The notes under the pieces: model-generated
The model's input: only the letters and a program-made list of their open reading frames with translations
What the model was told of the DNA's origin: nothing
The model's database searches: none
Position numbers and translations under genes: made by a program
Part shown: positions 12,501-25,386 of the stretch, in pieces
Layout of the letters: every line of letters starts with the position of its first letter
Numbering within the stretch: position 1 is the stretch's first letter
NCBI RefSeq assembly: GCF_950295315.1
Contig: NC_080177.1
Location: 75,403,786 to 75,467,785 of the forward strand
Direction: 5' to 3'
DNA: 64,000 bases
From: Erinaceus europaeus
Taxonomy: Eukaryota > Chordata > Mammalia > Eulipotyphla > Erinaceidae

Positions 12501-15500
12501 ATAACCCTGGTGGCAATTAAAAATAATAATAAATAAAAACAATTAAAAAAAGGAAAAATAGAAGAAGAAATGAATGTTCACCTGCTTAGAGCAGCACAAT
12601 TTGTAATAGCTCAAGCTTGGAAGCAACCCAGGTGTCCAATAACAGCTGAATGGCTAAAACTATTGCAGTAGACAGAGGGCGATAGACCCCAGTTCCGTCA
12701 GGACTCGGAGACAGAAGAGGATGGCACTTGGAAATAGTAATAGGTGTGGGGGGTGACTTAGAAATGAAGAGAAGGGAGGATAAAAAAATGGGCAAAAAAA
12801 AATTTGGATAGATATAGAAATAATAGTCAACCCATATCTGTGACCTTACGGAAACTACTGCCGTTTCCGATGGAGGGAACGGGGGACCCAGAACTCTGGT
12901 GGTGGGATGGTGTGGCATTGTGCCCTTGTTATCTTATGGTTTTGAAAGTCAGTATAAAATCACTAATACAAACTGGGAAATGTTATGCATGTACAAACTA
13001 TTGTTTTTACTGTCGAATATAAAACATTAATTCCCCAATAAAGAAATAAAAAAATCACTAATAAAAAATAAAGAAATTGTGATAAATACATACACACACA
13101 CACATATATATGTATATATGTATATATATATATATATAAGATGGAATACTATTAAGTCAACAGTGTTGAAATCATCACCTTTGTGTCATCTTGGATAGGA
13201 CTTGAAGACATCATGTGAAGTGGGATAAGCCAAAAAGAAAAGGGCACATAGCAAGTGATCTCACTTATAGGTGGGACTTAATTCATAGGGACAGGGAGGG
13301 AGAACGCAGAGTGAAACTTGGACCGGGCATGGTGTACTGTATATAAAAGAAGACTCTGGGGGAAAGAGGGAGAGAGAGGGGCTGAAGAGAACCTTGGGGT
13401 CCGGGTGCTTAATGATGTAGACGATTCTAGCTTGTGGGTGAGAATATTCTGCAGAGAACTTTTCAGAGGGAGATGGGAAAATGTTCCCACGTGACAAGTG
13501 ATTGCACTGTAAGCCATTACTCATCACAATAAAAAAATGAAAAAAAAAGGAGAAAGAAATGAGTGTTCAAGGGATAGTAGTCATTCCAGGTGCCACTAGC
13601 GCAGTGCCAGGAATAAGGCAGCCGGTGGCATTGTAGCTTGGGCACGTGCACCTGTGTGCCTCACACTAGTAGGGAAGTTTCAGCACGTGGCAGGCATCTT
13701 GCACAGAGCAAGTCCTCGGCAAGTGCTTGTCAGGTCAACATTGGCGAAATGAACTTCTCCATCCTTTCCTCAATTAACAGATACGTTTTAAGTTTTGTGT
13801 TTTTCTGTGATATCAGTGATTTTTTTAAAAAACCTGTAAGAATCTGTATATTAATCGGTATCTTATTCTGCGAGTTTATTTCAACAGTTAACATTTGCTA
13901 GCAATGCTATGTCTTCAGTTTGTTGAATCTCATCTACAGTCATGTATATTTGCCATTTGATTATTTCACAGCCTTCCTTCCTGGGAAAATCGCTCTCACT
14001 TAGCAACATTGGAGATTTCTCCAGTAGACAGCTTCCACCTCTAAAGGTATGATAAGTTTTCAGTTCTTATTTTTGAAAAGAGATGCTTTTATTTCTAGCA
14101 GTAATCATAACACAGGCTTTATGTTTGTTTGTGTTCTTGAAATAGTATAGTCAATGGATTAGTCCAGAGTTAATTGAAACTTTATAATCTAGTCTCCATC
14201 AAGGAGATCCTGAAAGATTGCAGTTTGTGGTAACAATTTTAAGATTTTCTTTTCTTATTTTTTTCCCTCCAGGGTTATAGTTGGAGCTCAGTGCCAGCAC
14301 CATGAATCCATCGCTCCTGGAATTCATTTCTTTTCTCTCTTTTTCCATTTTATTTGATACGACAGAGAGAAATTGAGAGGGCAGGGTGGGGGGAGATACA
14401 GAAGGAGAAAAAAAGAGAGACCCCTGCAGACGTGCTTCACCATTTGTGAAGCATTGCCTTGAAAGTGGGGAGTGAGGGCTCAAACCAGGGTCCTTGCTCA
14501 CAGTGGTATGTGCACTTAACTGGGTACGCCATCACTCAGTCTCCTAAGATTTTCAGTGGATTTTAGGAGTGTCACATGTTTATAGTTTGCCATTACCCAA
14601 ATTATAATTAAGTCACTTACAGTATTGGCCTATACCTGCACCAGGCTCACAGTTTTCAGGCATTTTCATGACCGCTCTTCCAGTTTCATCTTGAGCTTCT
14701 CAATAAACAAGTGAGAACAGATGTTACTCTTGCTTCTCACATGAAAAAGCAAAGTTCAGAACTGGCACTTAAACCAAAACCTCTTCTTGCCGTTTTAAGT
14801 GTACTTTCCTCTGTGTCAATAACTCACAGATCTTTTTGACTTGTTGGTTCTTAGCTTCAGTGCTATGAACATTGAGTTCCCAGCTTCTGTTTTTCTTCCT
14901 GAAATCTGACAACTGACTTTGTTCCTTATTTCTAACATATATATATATATTTAATTTTTTATTTATAAAAAGGAAGTACTGACTAAACCATAGGATAAGA
15001 GGGGTACAACTCCACACAGTTTCCACCACCAGATCTCCGTATCCCATCCCCTCCCCTGATAGCTTTCCTATTCTTTAACCCTCTGGGAGTATGGACCCAG
15101 GGTCATTATGGGATGCAGAAGTGGAAGGTCTGGCTTCTGTAATTGCTTCCCCGCTGAACATGGGCGTTGACAGGTAGATCCATACTCCCAGCCTGTCTCT
15201 CTCTTTCCCTAGTGGGGAAAGGCTCTGGGGAAGTGGAGCTCCAGGACACATTGGTGGGGCTGTCTGTTCAGGGAAGTTTGGTCGGCATCATGGTAGCATC
15301 TAGAAACTGGTGGTTGAAAAGAGAATTAACATACAAAGCCAAACAAATTGTTGACCAATCAGGGACCTAAAGGCTGGAATAGTGCAGATGAAGAGTTGGG
15401 GGCCCTCTGTTTTGTAGATAGCTAGTAGGCATATTTTAGTTATATTCCAAAGGGCCTGTGGCTATACTAGTTTTTGTTTATTTATTTGTTTGTTTTTCTT

Positions 15501-18500
15501 ATTTCCCCTGGGCCTGAAATCTGATACGCAGGTGGATCCAAATTGTTATCTGGGGAGATTATGTCATAGCTGGAAAAAGGACCAGAAAGCTGCATCAGGG
15601 GAGAGAGTAGCTCCCTAATATGGGAAGGGTATATAAATATTGTTGACTGTAAACCCCATCGATTTGATATGATCTGGGGCCCATATCAGCTTAGGAGCCT
15701 ATGTGACCTCTGCATCCCTGTAGATCTGAGCTCACATTCTGTGGTCATGAGTAGGAACATTCCAAGCTACCCCAATATCAGGACCCATCATCCTCAGGTG
15801 GATGTATATTGAGTATGTTGTCCATTCTCCCTTCAGAGGATGGAACATTCTCTACCATTGCTGATCCATCTAACTTTTTTAAAAACTTACTTAAACTGAG
15901 CCTTCTTTCTGTTCCTATTGAATCTCTGATATCCTTCTTTCTTTCTTTCTTTTCTTTTTTTGTTTTGGATATTCTTCTTTCTAAGTTTTTAATTCCTGTT
16001 TTGTACTCTTCTACAATGATATTATCTTTTAAAAATATTTTAATATTTATCTATTCATTTATCCCCTTTTGTTGCCCTTGTTATTTTATTGTTGTAGTTA
16101 TTATTATTGTTATTGATGTCATCATTGTTGGATAGGACAGAGAGAAATGGAGAGAGGAGGGGAAGACAGAGAGAGGGAGAGAAAGACAGACACCTGCAGA
16201 CCTGCTTCACCTGTGAAGCGACTCTCCTGCAGGTGGGGAGCCAAGGGTTCGAACCGGGATCCTTACCCCAGTCCTTCATTAATACTATCTTAAGATCTTT
16301 TGAGATATAACTGAAATTAACATATTAGGTTCAGCTGATCATCATAACAATTTGATGTATGTACATATATATGGCAAAATGATCTCAAGAAATCTTGTTA
16401 ACATCCATCACTGTATAACTGTTTTTTTTATAGTGACAACTTTTAAAATATAGTCTATTTGCAGTTTTCAAATATATAATGTATATTATTAATTATAGTT
16501 ACCCCAGTATATGTTACATTCCTGGGCTTATTTATTTTATAACTGGATGTTCATGCCTTGAACGCACCCTTACCCATTTCACATACCTTCCATTCCCAAG
16601 TTTGGATAACCACCAGCCTTTTTCTCTGTATTTATGAGTTCTTTTACTCTTTTCTTTTTAAAATCTAGTTTATTTATTAATTAATTGATTGATTGTATTG
16701 AGAGGGATAGACACAGAGAGACAACAGAACACTGCTGCTCTTTGATTTGTGCTAGAGCTGGGGCTGGGGATTGAACCTGGGACCTTAGAGCCTCAGGCAT
16801 GAAAGTCTTTTGCATAATCATTTGGCTGTCTACTCAGCTCCTTTTCTTTCTCCTTGTTCCTCTTCCTCCTCCTTTTTTCCTCCTTCTTTCTTTTAGGTGG
16901 AGAGCGAGGCAGAGAGAGTGGGAGACCATGGCACTGAAGCTTCCTTCAGTGTGGTTGGGTTTGAACCAGGTTTGAACCTAACAAAGCAGAACTCTCTCCA
17001 GGGGAGCAATTTTGCCAGTTCATGAGTTCTCCTCCTCCTCCTTTTTTTTTTTTTTTTTTTTTTTTTAAAGATTTCACTTACAAGTAAGAGCAGATAGCAT
17101 TTGTATGTATCTGTCCTGAGTTAGCATTTCACTTAGCATAATGTCTTTCAAGGTCCCTCTGTGTTGTTACACATGGACAAATTTTCTTTTTTCACAGACA
17201 AGTGGCATTTTAGTGTGCATGTAAGCACCACACTTCCTTTATTCATTCATATTCACTCACTGATGGATACTTAGGCTATTTCCTTGTCTTGGATATTATA
17301 AATAATATTGCGATGAAGGGGGAGGGCATGTAGTTATCACTTCAATGTAGTGTTTTCATTTTCTTTTTTCCTTACCTGTTTGATAGGTTAGAGAGAAATT
17401 GAAAATGGAGTGGGAGATAGAAGGGGACAGAGAGACACTGGTAGTACTTTCTTCATGCTCTTGAAGCTTCTGCCTTGCCGGTAGGGTGTGGGGGGCTTCA
17501 ACCTGGGGCCTTGCGTCTCTGGTTTATAGTGGTGCCCATTTTTAATGAATTGTTTTTCTCTTGCTGTTGGATCATGGAGTTTCTTCTGTATTGTGGATAT
17601 TATCCCCTCACTGTACAGAAGGCTGGTGCATATGTTCTCTGTTTCTGTTGTCTCCCTTTTCACATTTTGCTGATTTTGCTACGCGGACGCTTTAAATGTT
17701 ACAGACTTTCACTTGAATAGTTTCCTTTTGTTGCTGATGCTTTTGGTGTCATATCTAAAACTTGTTACCCAGTAGTGTTTCCCTTCATATTTTCTACTAG
17801 TAATTTCAGTTTTGGGTCTTACATTTGAGTCATTCATTAAGTTTGGATTATGTTTTAGAAGTAGTGTAAGATAGACGTCCCGTTTCATCATTTCCCATGA
17901 GAATAGCCAGGCTTTCCGGTCCAACTCATTGGAGAGGCAGGCCATCCTTCCCCCTTGGCATATCATTGGTCGCCTCATCAAATACCACTTAACCGTGTAT
18001 ACATTAGTTGATAGCATATACATGAGATAATTTATGGGTTCTCAGGTTTTTGTTTGTCTCCAGGGTTATCACTAGGGCTTGGTGCCTGCACACTACAAAT
18101 CCACTGCTCCTGGAAGCCATCTTTTTTCTCTTTTGTTGTCCTTGTTTATCGTTGTTGTTATTATTATTGTTGTCATCATTGTTGGATAGGACAGAGAGAA
18201 ATGGAGAGAGGAGGGGAAGACAAAGAGGAGGAGAGAAAGATAGACACCTGCAGACCTGCTTCACAGGTGGTGAAGCAATGCCCAGGCAGATGAGGAGCCG
18301 GGGGCTTGAACCAGATTCCTTCCACCAGTCCTTGCGCTTTGCTGCCATGTGTGCTTAATCTGCTGCACTACCGCCAGGCCCCAGGTTGTCAATTTTTGTC
18401 CCATCTAGCTATGAGTTTTTATGCTAGTACTCAGTATTTTAATCACTATAGTTTTATGATGTTTGAAATAAGAAGTTGTTAATATACCCACCTCTTTGAT

Positions 18501-21151
18501 TCTCTCTCAGAATTGCTTGGACTAACTGGAATCTTTTTGTGAGTTCCTATTAATTTTAGGATTCTTATGTATTTATATAAGAAATGCTAACCAAAATTTG
18601 ACAGGAATTACATTGACTCTATGGAGAATTTTGGGTGCATGGACAGTTTAATATTATTATTTTGACACATTTGTTTATAATTTATTCAGTTTCCTTCATT
18701 TCTGTCCTACAGTTTTCAGAATATAGTTTATGTACCTATCAATATGCCATATAGTCAACAAAATTATTTTATTTTTATTTTATTTTATTTTGGTCATTGC
18801 TGGTGCTTCAGTGCTCTGGATTAACTTTTTCAGACGAGAGAGAGAGAGATAGGCACACCATAACACTGAAACTCCCCACCCCCCACTTGTGCTTTGCAAC
18901 TCCCATGTGGTGTACTGCAGGATTGAACACTGGGTTGTTCTAGCTCTCCCCCGCCAAGAAAATTGGATCAGTCCTGCTAATTTCGTGGCCGCTTGGCCCC
19001 GCCCCAAGGAACCCTGAGAGGGTGCCAGAGTTCCAGAGTTAGAGAGTTGCAGAGTTGCAGAGTAAGAGAGTGCTTGGCGCCATGGGGGGGAAGAAGCAGC
19101 AGAGTTCTGTTTGGTGATTAGTTTGGTTTAGTTTATGAATCGCTGTTCCAGAATAAAGAAATACATCTTCCCTGCCCAGCCGTATGTCTTTGGTTGTCTC
19201 TGTTACCCGCCCGTGAAGCTAGCCCAGCCAGCTAGAGCCTCCGAATTTTAACAACATTCAAGTATATATGATTTTAAAATTTTCAGAGACTTAGAGATAG
19301 TTCACCTGGTAGAATTCTTTCCTTGTTAGGCATGAGGCCCTGGGTTGGGGCCCTCAGGACCACATGGGGTTACCATGATTAGGGGAGAGCCCCCCCATAG
19401 ATGGATAGGAGAATGCTGTAATCTCTCTCTTTTAAGTTTTTATTTATAAAAAGGCATCTCTTTTAAGTTTTTATTTATAAAAAGGCAATGCTGACAAGAC
19501 CATAGGCTAAGAGGGGGTACAGTTCCACATAATTCCCACCATCATAACTCCATATCTAATCCCTTCCAATGATAGCTTCCCTATTCTTTATCCCTCTGGG
19601 AGCATGGACCCAGGGTCATGGGATGCAGAAGGTGGAAGGTCTGGCTTCTGTAATTGCTTCCCTGCTGAACATGGGCGTTGACAGGTGGATCCATACTCCC
19701 AGCCTGCCTCTCTCCCTGTTGGGGCAGGGATCTGGGGAGGTGGGGTTCCAGGTGTAGTGTCTCTTTTTATATGAATATAAGAACAAACCTAAACATTTTC
19801 AATAGTAACAGCTTAGGAGGTGATGAAGCAAGTGCGTGTCAAAATGAGGTCTGAAGTTCAACCCCTAGTAGAGCATATGTCAGAGTCATGCTGTGGTTCT
19901 TTCTCTCTCATAAATAAACAAGTAAATAATTCAATAAAAATTTTAAAAGACTTTTTGGTAACATGTGCCCTCAACTGGGTGAGTCACTACCCAGCCCCTT
20001 AAAAGACTTTTTTTGATAGTGACCAAGTACATTAATAGTAATTATAACTGGAATTAATTTTTTGCCTTTTCCATTTTTTGTTTGGGATTAATAGTTGGTT
20101 ACAAGATTATCAGATTACTGTTTCTAATCTACACCACACCCATCACCAAAGTGTTGTGTCCCTACTCTGCCACCATCAGAGTTCTCACCAGTCTTACAGT
20201 TTGTTTCTCTTTGTTTGTTTGTTTTTCTCTAAGGTCATGTGTATCAGACCTCTAGATTCCACAACGGACTGAAACCATCCTGCAGTCGGCTTCATCTCTT
20301 ATTCTGCTCATCATAATTACCTCCAGTTCCATCCATTTTGTCTCAAAAGACATAGTATCATCTTTTTAAACTGAAGGGCGAGATTCCATAGAATCTATAT
20401 CCCATCACTTCTTTAGCCCGTCATCTGTTGATGGGCGTTTAGGCTGCTTCCAGTCTTTGGCTACTGTGAATATTGCAGTTATGAACACAGGGGTGCAATA
20501 TGTCCCCTCGAATTTGTGTTTGAGTGTCCTTTGGATAAATGTCTAAGAGTGGTGTCCATGGGTCGTAGGTAATGGGATTACTTTTAAGTGTATAGCAACT
20601 AAATTAATTTCCCCCCCTGATTTTTCATTATAAGAGAATCAAATCTGCAGTCGAATTGAGGAGCGAAGAGACACTTACATATCCACTTGACATCAGGGAC
20701 GACGCGAAAAGTAACATAAAAGAGCTATCTTTCCAGAAAGCAATGGAGCTGGAACGTCGGCTGACAGAAGAAGAAAAAATCAAGGAAACTGTGAAAGGAA
20801 ATATAGACACCATCCTAGACAACTTGCGGAAGTCTAGCAGTTGGAGATACATGCCTTACTCTCTTATTGAGGCGTCTAGACAAGCTGGCATTACTTACAT
20901 CGTTTATCCCAAGAGAAAGAGGATTAAACTGAAGAGAAAAATGAGATTTAGTAAACTTTCAATTGTGTATGAGGTGTTATCCAGACCTCCAAAACATCTT
21001 CAAAGGTCTTGTTTAATTGACAGTTTTTATAGTTTGAGAAGTGTCTGGTGGTTTTGATGACTGATTTTATAATTTCATCCATTGAAGTTGTTACTTTATT
21101 TAGCACTAAGGATATCCTGAATTCTTAGCTAAGGAACTTACCTATCACTTC

Positions 21152-21212
<61 letters not shown>

Positions 21213-24200
21213 TGTGTGTGTGTATCTCCTTTCTTTCTCCCTCTCTCTCTCTTTCTTTATCTCTTTATCCCTGTCTCTCTCACCAAGTCTTTGTGTAGGG
21301 ACAATGTTGCTATACCTGGGAGATATATTTTCCACTAAGAGAGGGAGAGAGAGACAAAGAGAAAGTGAGAAAGAAGAGAAAGAGGAGACACCACAGCACT
21401 GGAGCTTCCTCTGATGTTCTGGTGCTTCCATGTGGTTCTGAGGTTCAAACCTGTTGTGCATGCAGGGCTTGAAATGTACCTTACTTGGTGAGCTATCTCT
21501 TGAATCTGTACCTCCTATTTGCAATATGTAAGTATTTAGTGGATGGTTTCAACCATAATTTAAAGTTATGAAGTAAGACTTAGTCTTACTTTTAATTTTC
21601 AGTTACTGATTTTAGTAATTAATCTAGATAAGTTATTTTTTCCCCCACTTACTCAGGGATGAAAACATACAGAAATGATTAAATTTTCATCTTTCTTGGA
21701 GGTAATCGTAGTATCTAGCATGACTTAGTATGTGGAGGGGATTAAAATAGCAATAATGAAATTTCAGATGTTATTTTTTATATATTTTTTGTTTTTATTA
21801 TTGTTATTATTATTGCTGTCATTGTTGTTGGACAGGACAGAGGGAAATGGAGAGAGATGGGGAAGACAGAGAGGAGAAGAGAAAGATAGACACCTGCAGA
21901 CCTGCTTCACTGCCTGTGGAGCAACCCCTCTGCAGGTGGGGTGCTGGGGCTCGAACTGGGATCCTTGTGCAAGTCCTTGTGCTTCACACCACCTGCGCTT
22001 AACCCACTGCGCTACCGCCCAGCCCCCTCAGATATGTTCTTATTTAAGTGTTCAGGACATCACTTTATTTTTTTCAAATTTTATACATTTATTATTAGAT
22101 AGAGACAGAGAGACATTGATAGGTGGGGGGGAGAAGGAAAGAGACAGAGAGACACCTGCAGCCCTGCTTCACCACTTGTGAAGCTTCTCCCTTCTGCAGG
22201 TGAACCCTGGTCCTTGTGCACTGTAATGTGTGCTTAACCAGGAGCTCCACCGCCTGGCCCCAGGACGTAACTTTCTTAGGACCTAAATGTTACACAAAAT
22301 AGCTTCCAAAATGCGCTGGGCTTTATATCTCTTTAGATATCTCTACATGACAAGGAATTTGTTACATTTCTACATTTGTGCAAAGCAAGGACTTTCCTGG
22401 TGATATGTAAACAATAGATATTGTATTTACTTTATTGTTACAAAGACTTGCTGGTTCAGAAGAAGGGTTTGGTGTGATTACTTATTGTCTCTTACTAGTC
22501 TGGGGGATAACCCAGTTTGAGTGTGAGAGTGGACCAGAGACTGATTTTAGTGGAGAATGCCACTTTAATCCCAAATTCTTTGACTGTTTGTTTTTACCAG
22601 GTTACTGCTCAGCTTTTGCTTATGATGGTGTTGGGGACTGAACCTAGGACCTTTGGTGCCTCAGCTAGGAAAGCCTTTTTACATAACCATTGTACTATTC
22701 TCCCCAGTCCCTTTACTTCTTAAATAAGTTTTCCCTGCAACATTTTTTGTTAACACATCTTTAGAAGATTTTAAGTAGGTCCTTTAAATTACTTTTAAAA
22801 TTATTTTATTGAGGACTTTACAGTTGATAGTATAGTTGTTGACACATGGATATAATTTATTATTATTTTTTTACTCTTTTATTGTTTTATTTATTTATTA
22901 TATACAGACAGATAGAAATTGAGAGGAGAGGAGGAGATAGAGAGGGAGAGACGGAGAGACACCTGTAGTCCTGTTTCACCACTCGTGAAGCTTTCCCCTT
23001 CTTGAACCTGCATCTTTGTGCACTGTAATGTGTGCACTTAACCAGGTGCGTCGCCTCTTGGCTCCGGATATAAATAAAAAAAAATATTTACAGGCAGATA
23101 TAATTTTTTTATCCCCTTGTGATAAGTGTCTGCAAAGCTCTCACCCCTAACTTTGATCCCCTCGTGATTATCATCAGGGCCCCAAATCTCCCTCCCACCA
23201 AACCCCTCCTTGCCTCTCTCCCCAGAGTCCTTTACTTGGATGCAATAAATCAACATAATTTAGAAGCCATGTCTAGTAACCGACAAAATATTTGAGTGTT
23301 TTGGAAGATTTTGGGAAAATTCATAGCTAGGTTACCTTACAAGGAACTTCCTCATGGGGCCCAAACCTGGTCTCCCTGTCAAGTGAATGGTTCTGGACAG
23401 CAAGTTGCCTCATGACCAAGAACTTGGTAAGATGTTGTAAGTCCCCACTATAGCTGGTGAGGCTTATGCTCAGAAGACCCACAAGTTCTTCATTCATGTA
23501 TGCCAAAGACCATCTTATTTCATTAGAAAAGGGAAAGCTATCAGGGGATGGGATGGGATATAGAGATCTAGTGGTAGGAATTGTGGAGTTGTATCCCTCC
23601 TATCCTACGATTTTGTTAATGTCTCCTTTTTTAAATAAATAAATAAATTAGAAAAAAAGGTATTTATTTATTTATTTTTTAAAGTATTTTATTCTTGAGA
23701 GAGATGCAGAGAAAGAGAAAGACACAGAGAAACACCAGAACACTGCTTAGCTCTGGCTTATGGTGGTGTGGGGGATTGAACCTTGGACTTCAGAGCCTCA
23801 GGCATGACAGTCTCTTTGCATAACCACTATGCTATCTATCCTTGCCCAGAAAAGGTATTTATTAATATGAGAGATAGGAAAAGAGAGAGAAAGAGAACCA
23901 GAGCATCACTCTATTAAATGTACTACCTGGGACTGAACTTGGGACCTCCTCCTTGAGAGTCCAAAGTTTTTTTTTTTTTTAAACATTTTTTCCCTTTTAT
24001 TGGGGGGGGATTAATGTTTTACATTCAACAGTAAACACAATAGTTTGAACACTTGTAGCTGAGCTCTGATAACTAGCCTATGGACTCATGGCTCCCGGTC
24101 ATCATGACTAGTAAATCTTTGACCCTTTGCCTGTTTCTGCTGGACCTCAATAATCCACAATATAATAAGCCTCTGTTTGTTACTGTACTTGAGTAAGTGA

Positions 24201-25349
24201 GGGATTACTTCTGGGCTCTCAATTCTATTCTACTGGTCAGTGTATCTATTCATGTTCTGAAAGTCCACTTCACCAACTGCTAGAATATACTTTATCTCAT
24301 TTCTAAAAACCTGTAGTCATTTAGTCATTGCTACTGATCCTTGTAAATTAAAATCCTGTGATTACCTTTTACCTCTGTTTTTTTTTTTTTTTTAATCTTG
24401 TGGTAATTGGATCCACACTGTGGTGATGGTACCCACCAGCTCCAGCTAATATACTAGAAATCTGTTTAAACATAGTGTTCTAGGTAAATCTGATACATGC
24501 TGAAGTTCAAGAATCACTAGGCATATGACAGAGGAGTTCTACCCAAGGCTGCATCGGTTAAGGCCAGCAGCCACTGATCCAAGATTGCTTTTATGGAAGA
24601 CTTGTAACAGTTGTAGTTTCCTGAGAAAATCATGAAATCACAATTGAGTGGCTGCTTAAATGAGATCTGATACAATGTCTGAGGTCATGCCACAGGGTAA
24701 TCACTGAAAGATCTTTTTGTTTTCTTCTCTTTTTCTTGCCTCCGGGGTTATTGCTGGGGCATGTAGGAGAGGGCAGAGTCTTTCAGACTGAGGAATTTGA
24801 CAGTCTCTTAGCCAGTAATGGGAAGATGAGTGGAATTTGGAGATCCAGAATTCTCAGCCTCCTTCATGTTTGCCTAAATTCTTGCAGTCAGTATTTTAGT
24901 TTCCTGTTCCTTTCCTCATAACTTCATTACCTGACCAACAGAATTTAAGAGATTTGAGCACTGGACTTCTTATTTGCTCTATTGGAGAACAGAGCAAGGG
25001 TCCTTGCTCTTGTGGTTATAGTCTATACAGATGACTTTTACTCTCCCAGGGAGGAGAGCAAGATGGAGAAGAACAGAGATGAATGTGGTAACAGAGAGAA
25101 ATCATATCTGGCACAGAAAGTCTGCAAAGTGCAACAGTCTTGAGGTTTATTCACAGGTGATATGGCTGAAGGTTTGGTAATTGAACAGTGCTACCAGAGG
25201 TAGGTGCTGGGACCCCAACCTGCCGCTGTGTAGACCATTTTGCATTCTAAGTACTAGAAGAAACTCTCCAAGGGTCTGATTTACATTTGTTGAAAATGTA
25301 AATATTATTGGTGTTGGCTATGGAAATTAATCTGAAGATACCTCAAAAA

Positions 25350-25386
<37 letters not shown>

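Larger units (their letters stand above)
16290..18760 (-). mobile_element. Old L1 (3'UTR and ORF2 relic), interrupted
   Basis: Antisense L1 that reads collinearly through several inserts: ttgttaacatccatcactgt, ttcacttagcataatgtctt, gatggatacttaggctattt, ggatattatcccctcac, gtcttacatttgagtcattc, cactatagttttatgatgtt, tgacaggaattacattgac. Four SINE-type inserts (16665, 16842, 17355, 18047) split it. ORF2 is full of stops. Confidence 0.82.

Noticed and set aside
16290..18760. Intact L1 ORF2
   Set aside because: The antisense reading has many stops and inserts; it is a relic.
20656..21057. Exon 4 as a stand-alone small gene
   Set aside because: It has no suitable start codon at its head, sits between a clear acceptor and donor, and matches the TTC6 phase chain.
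21055..21060. Possible stop ending exon 4 as a terminal exon
   Set aside because: The frame does run to a stop here, but the donor at 21006 joins exon 5 in phase and restores a continuous TTC6 frame.
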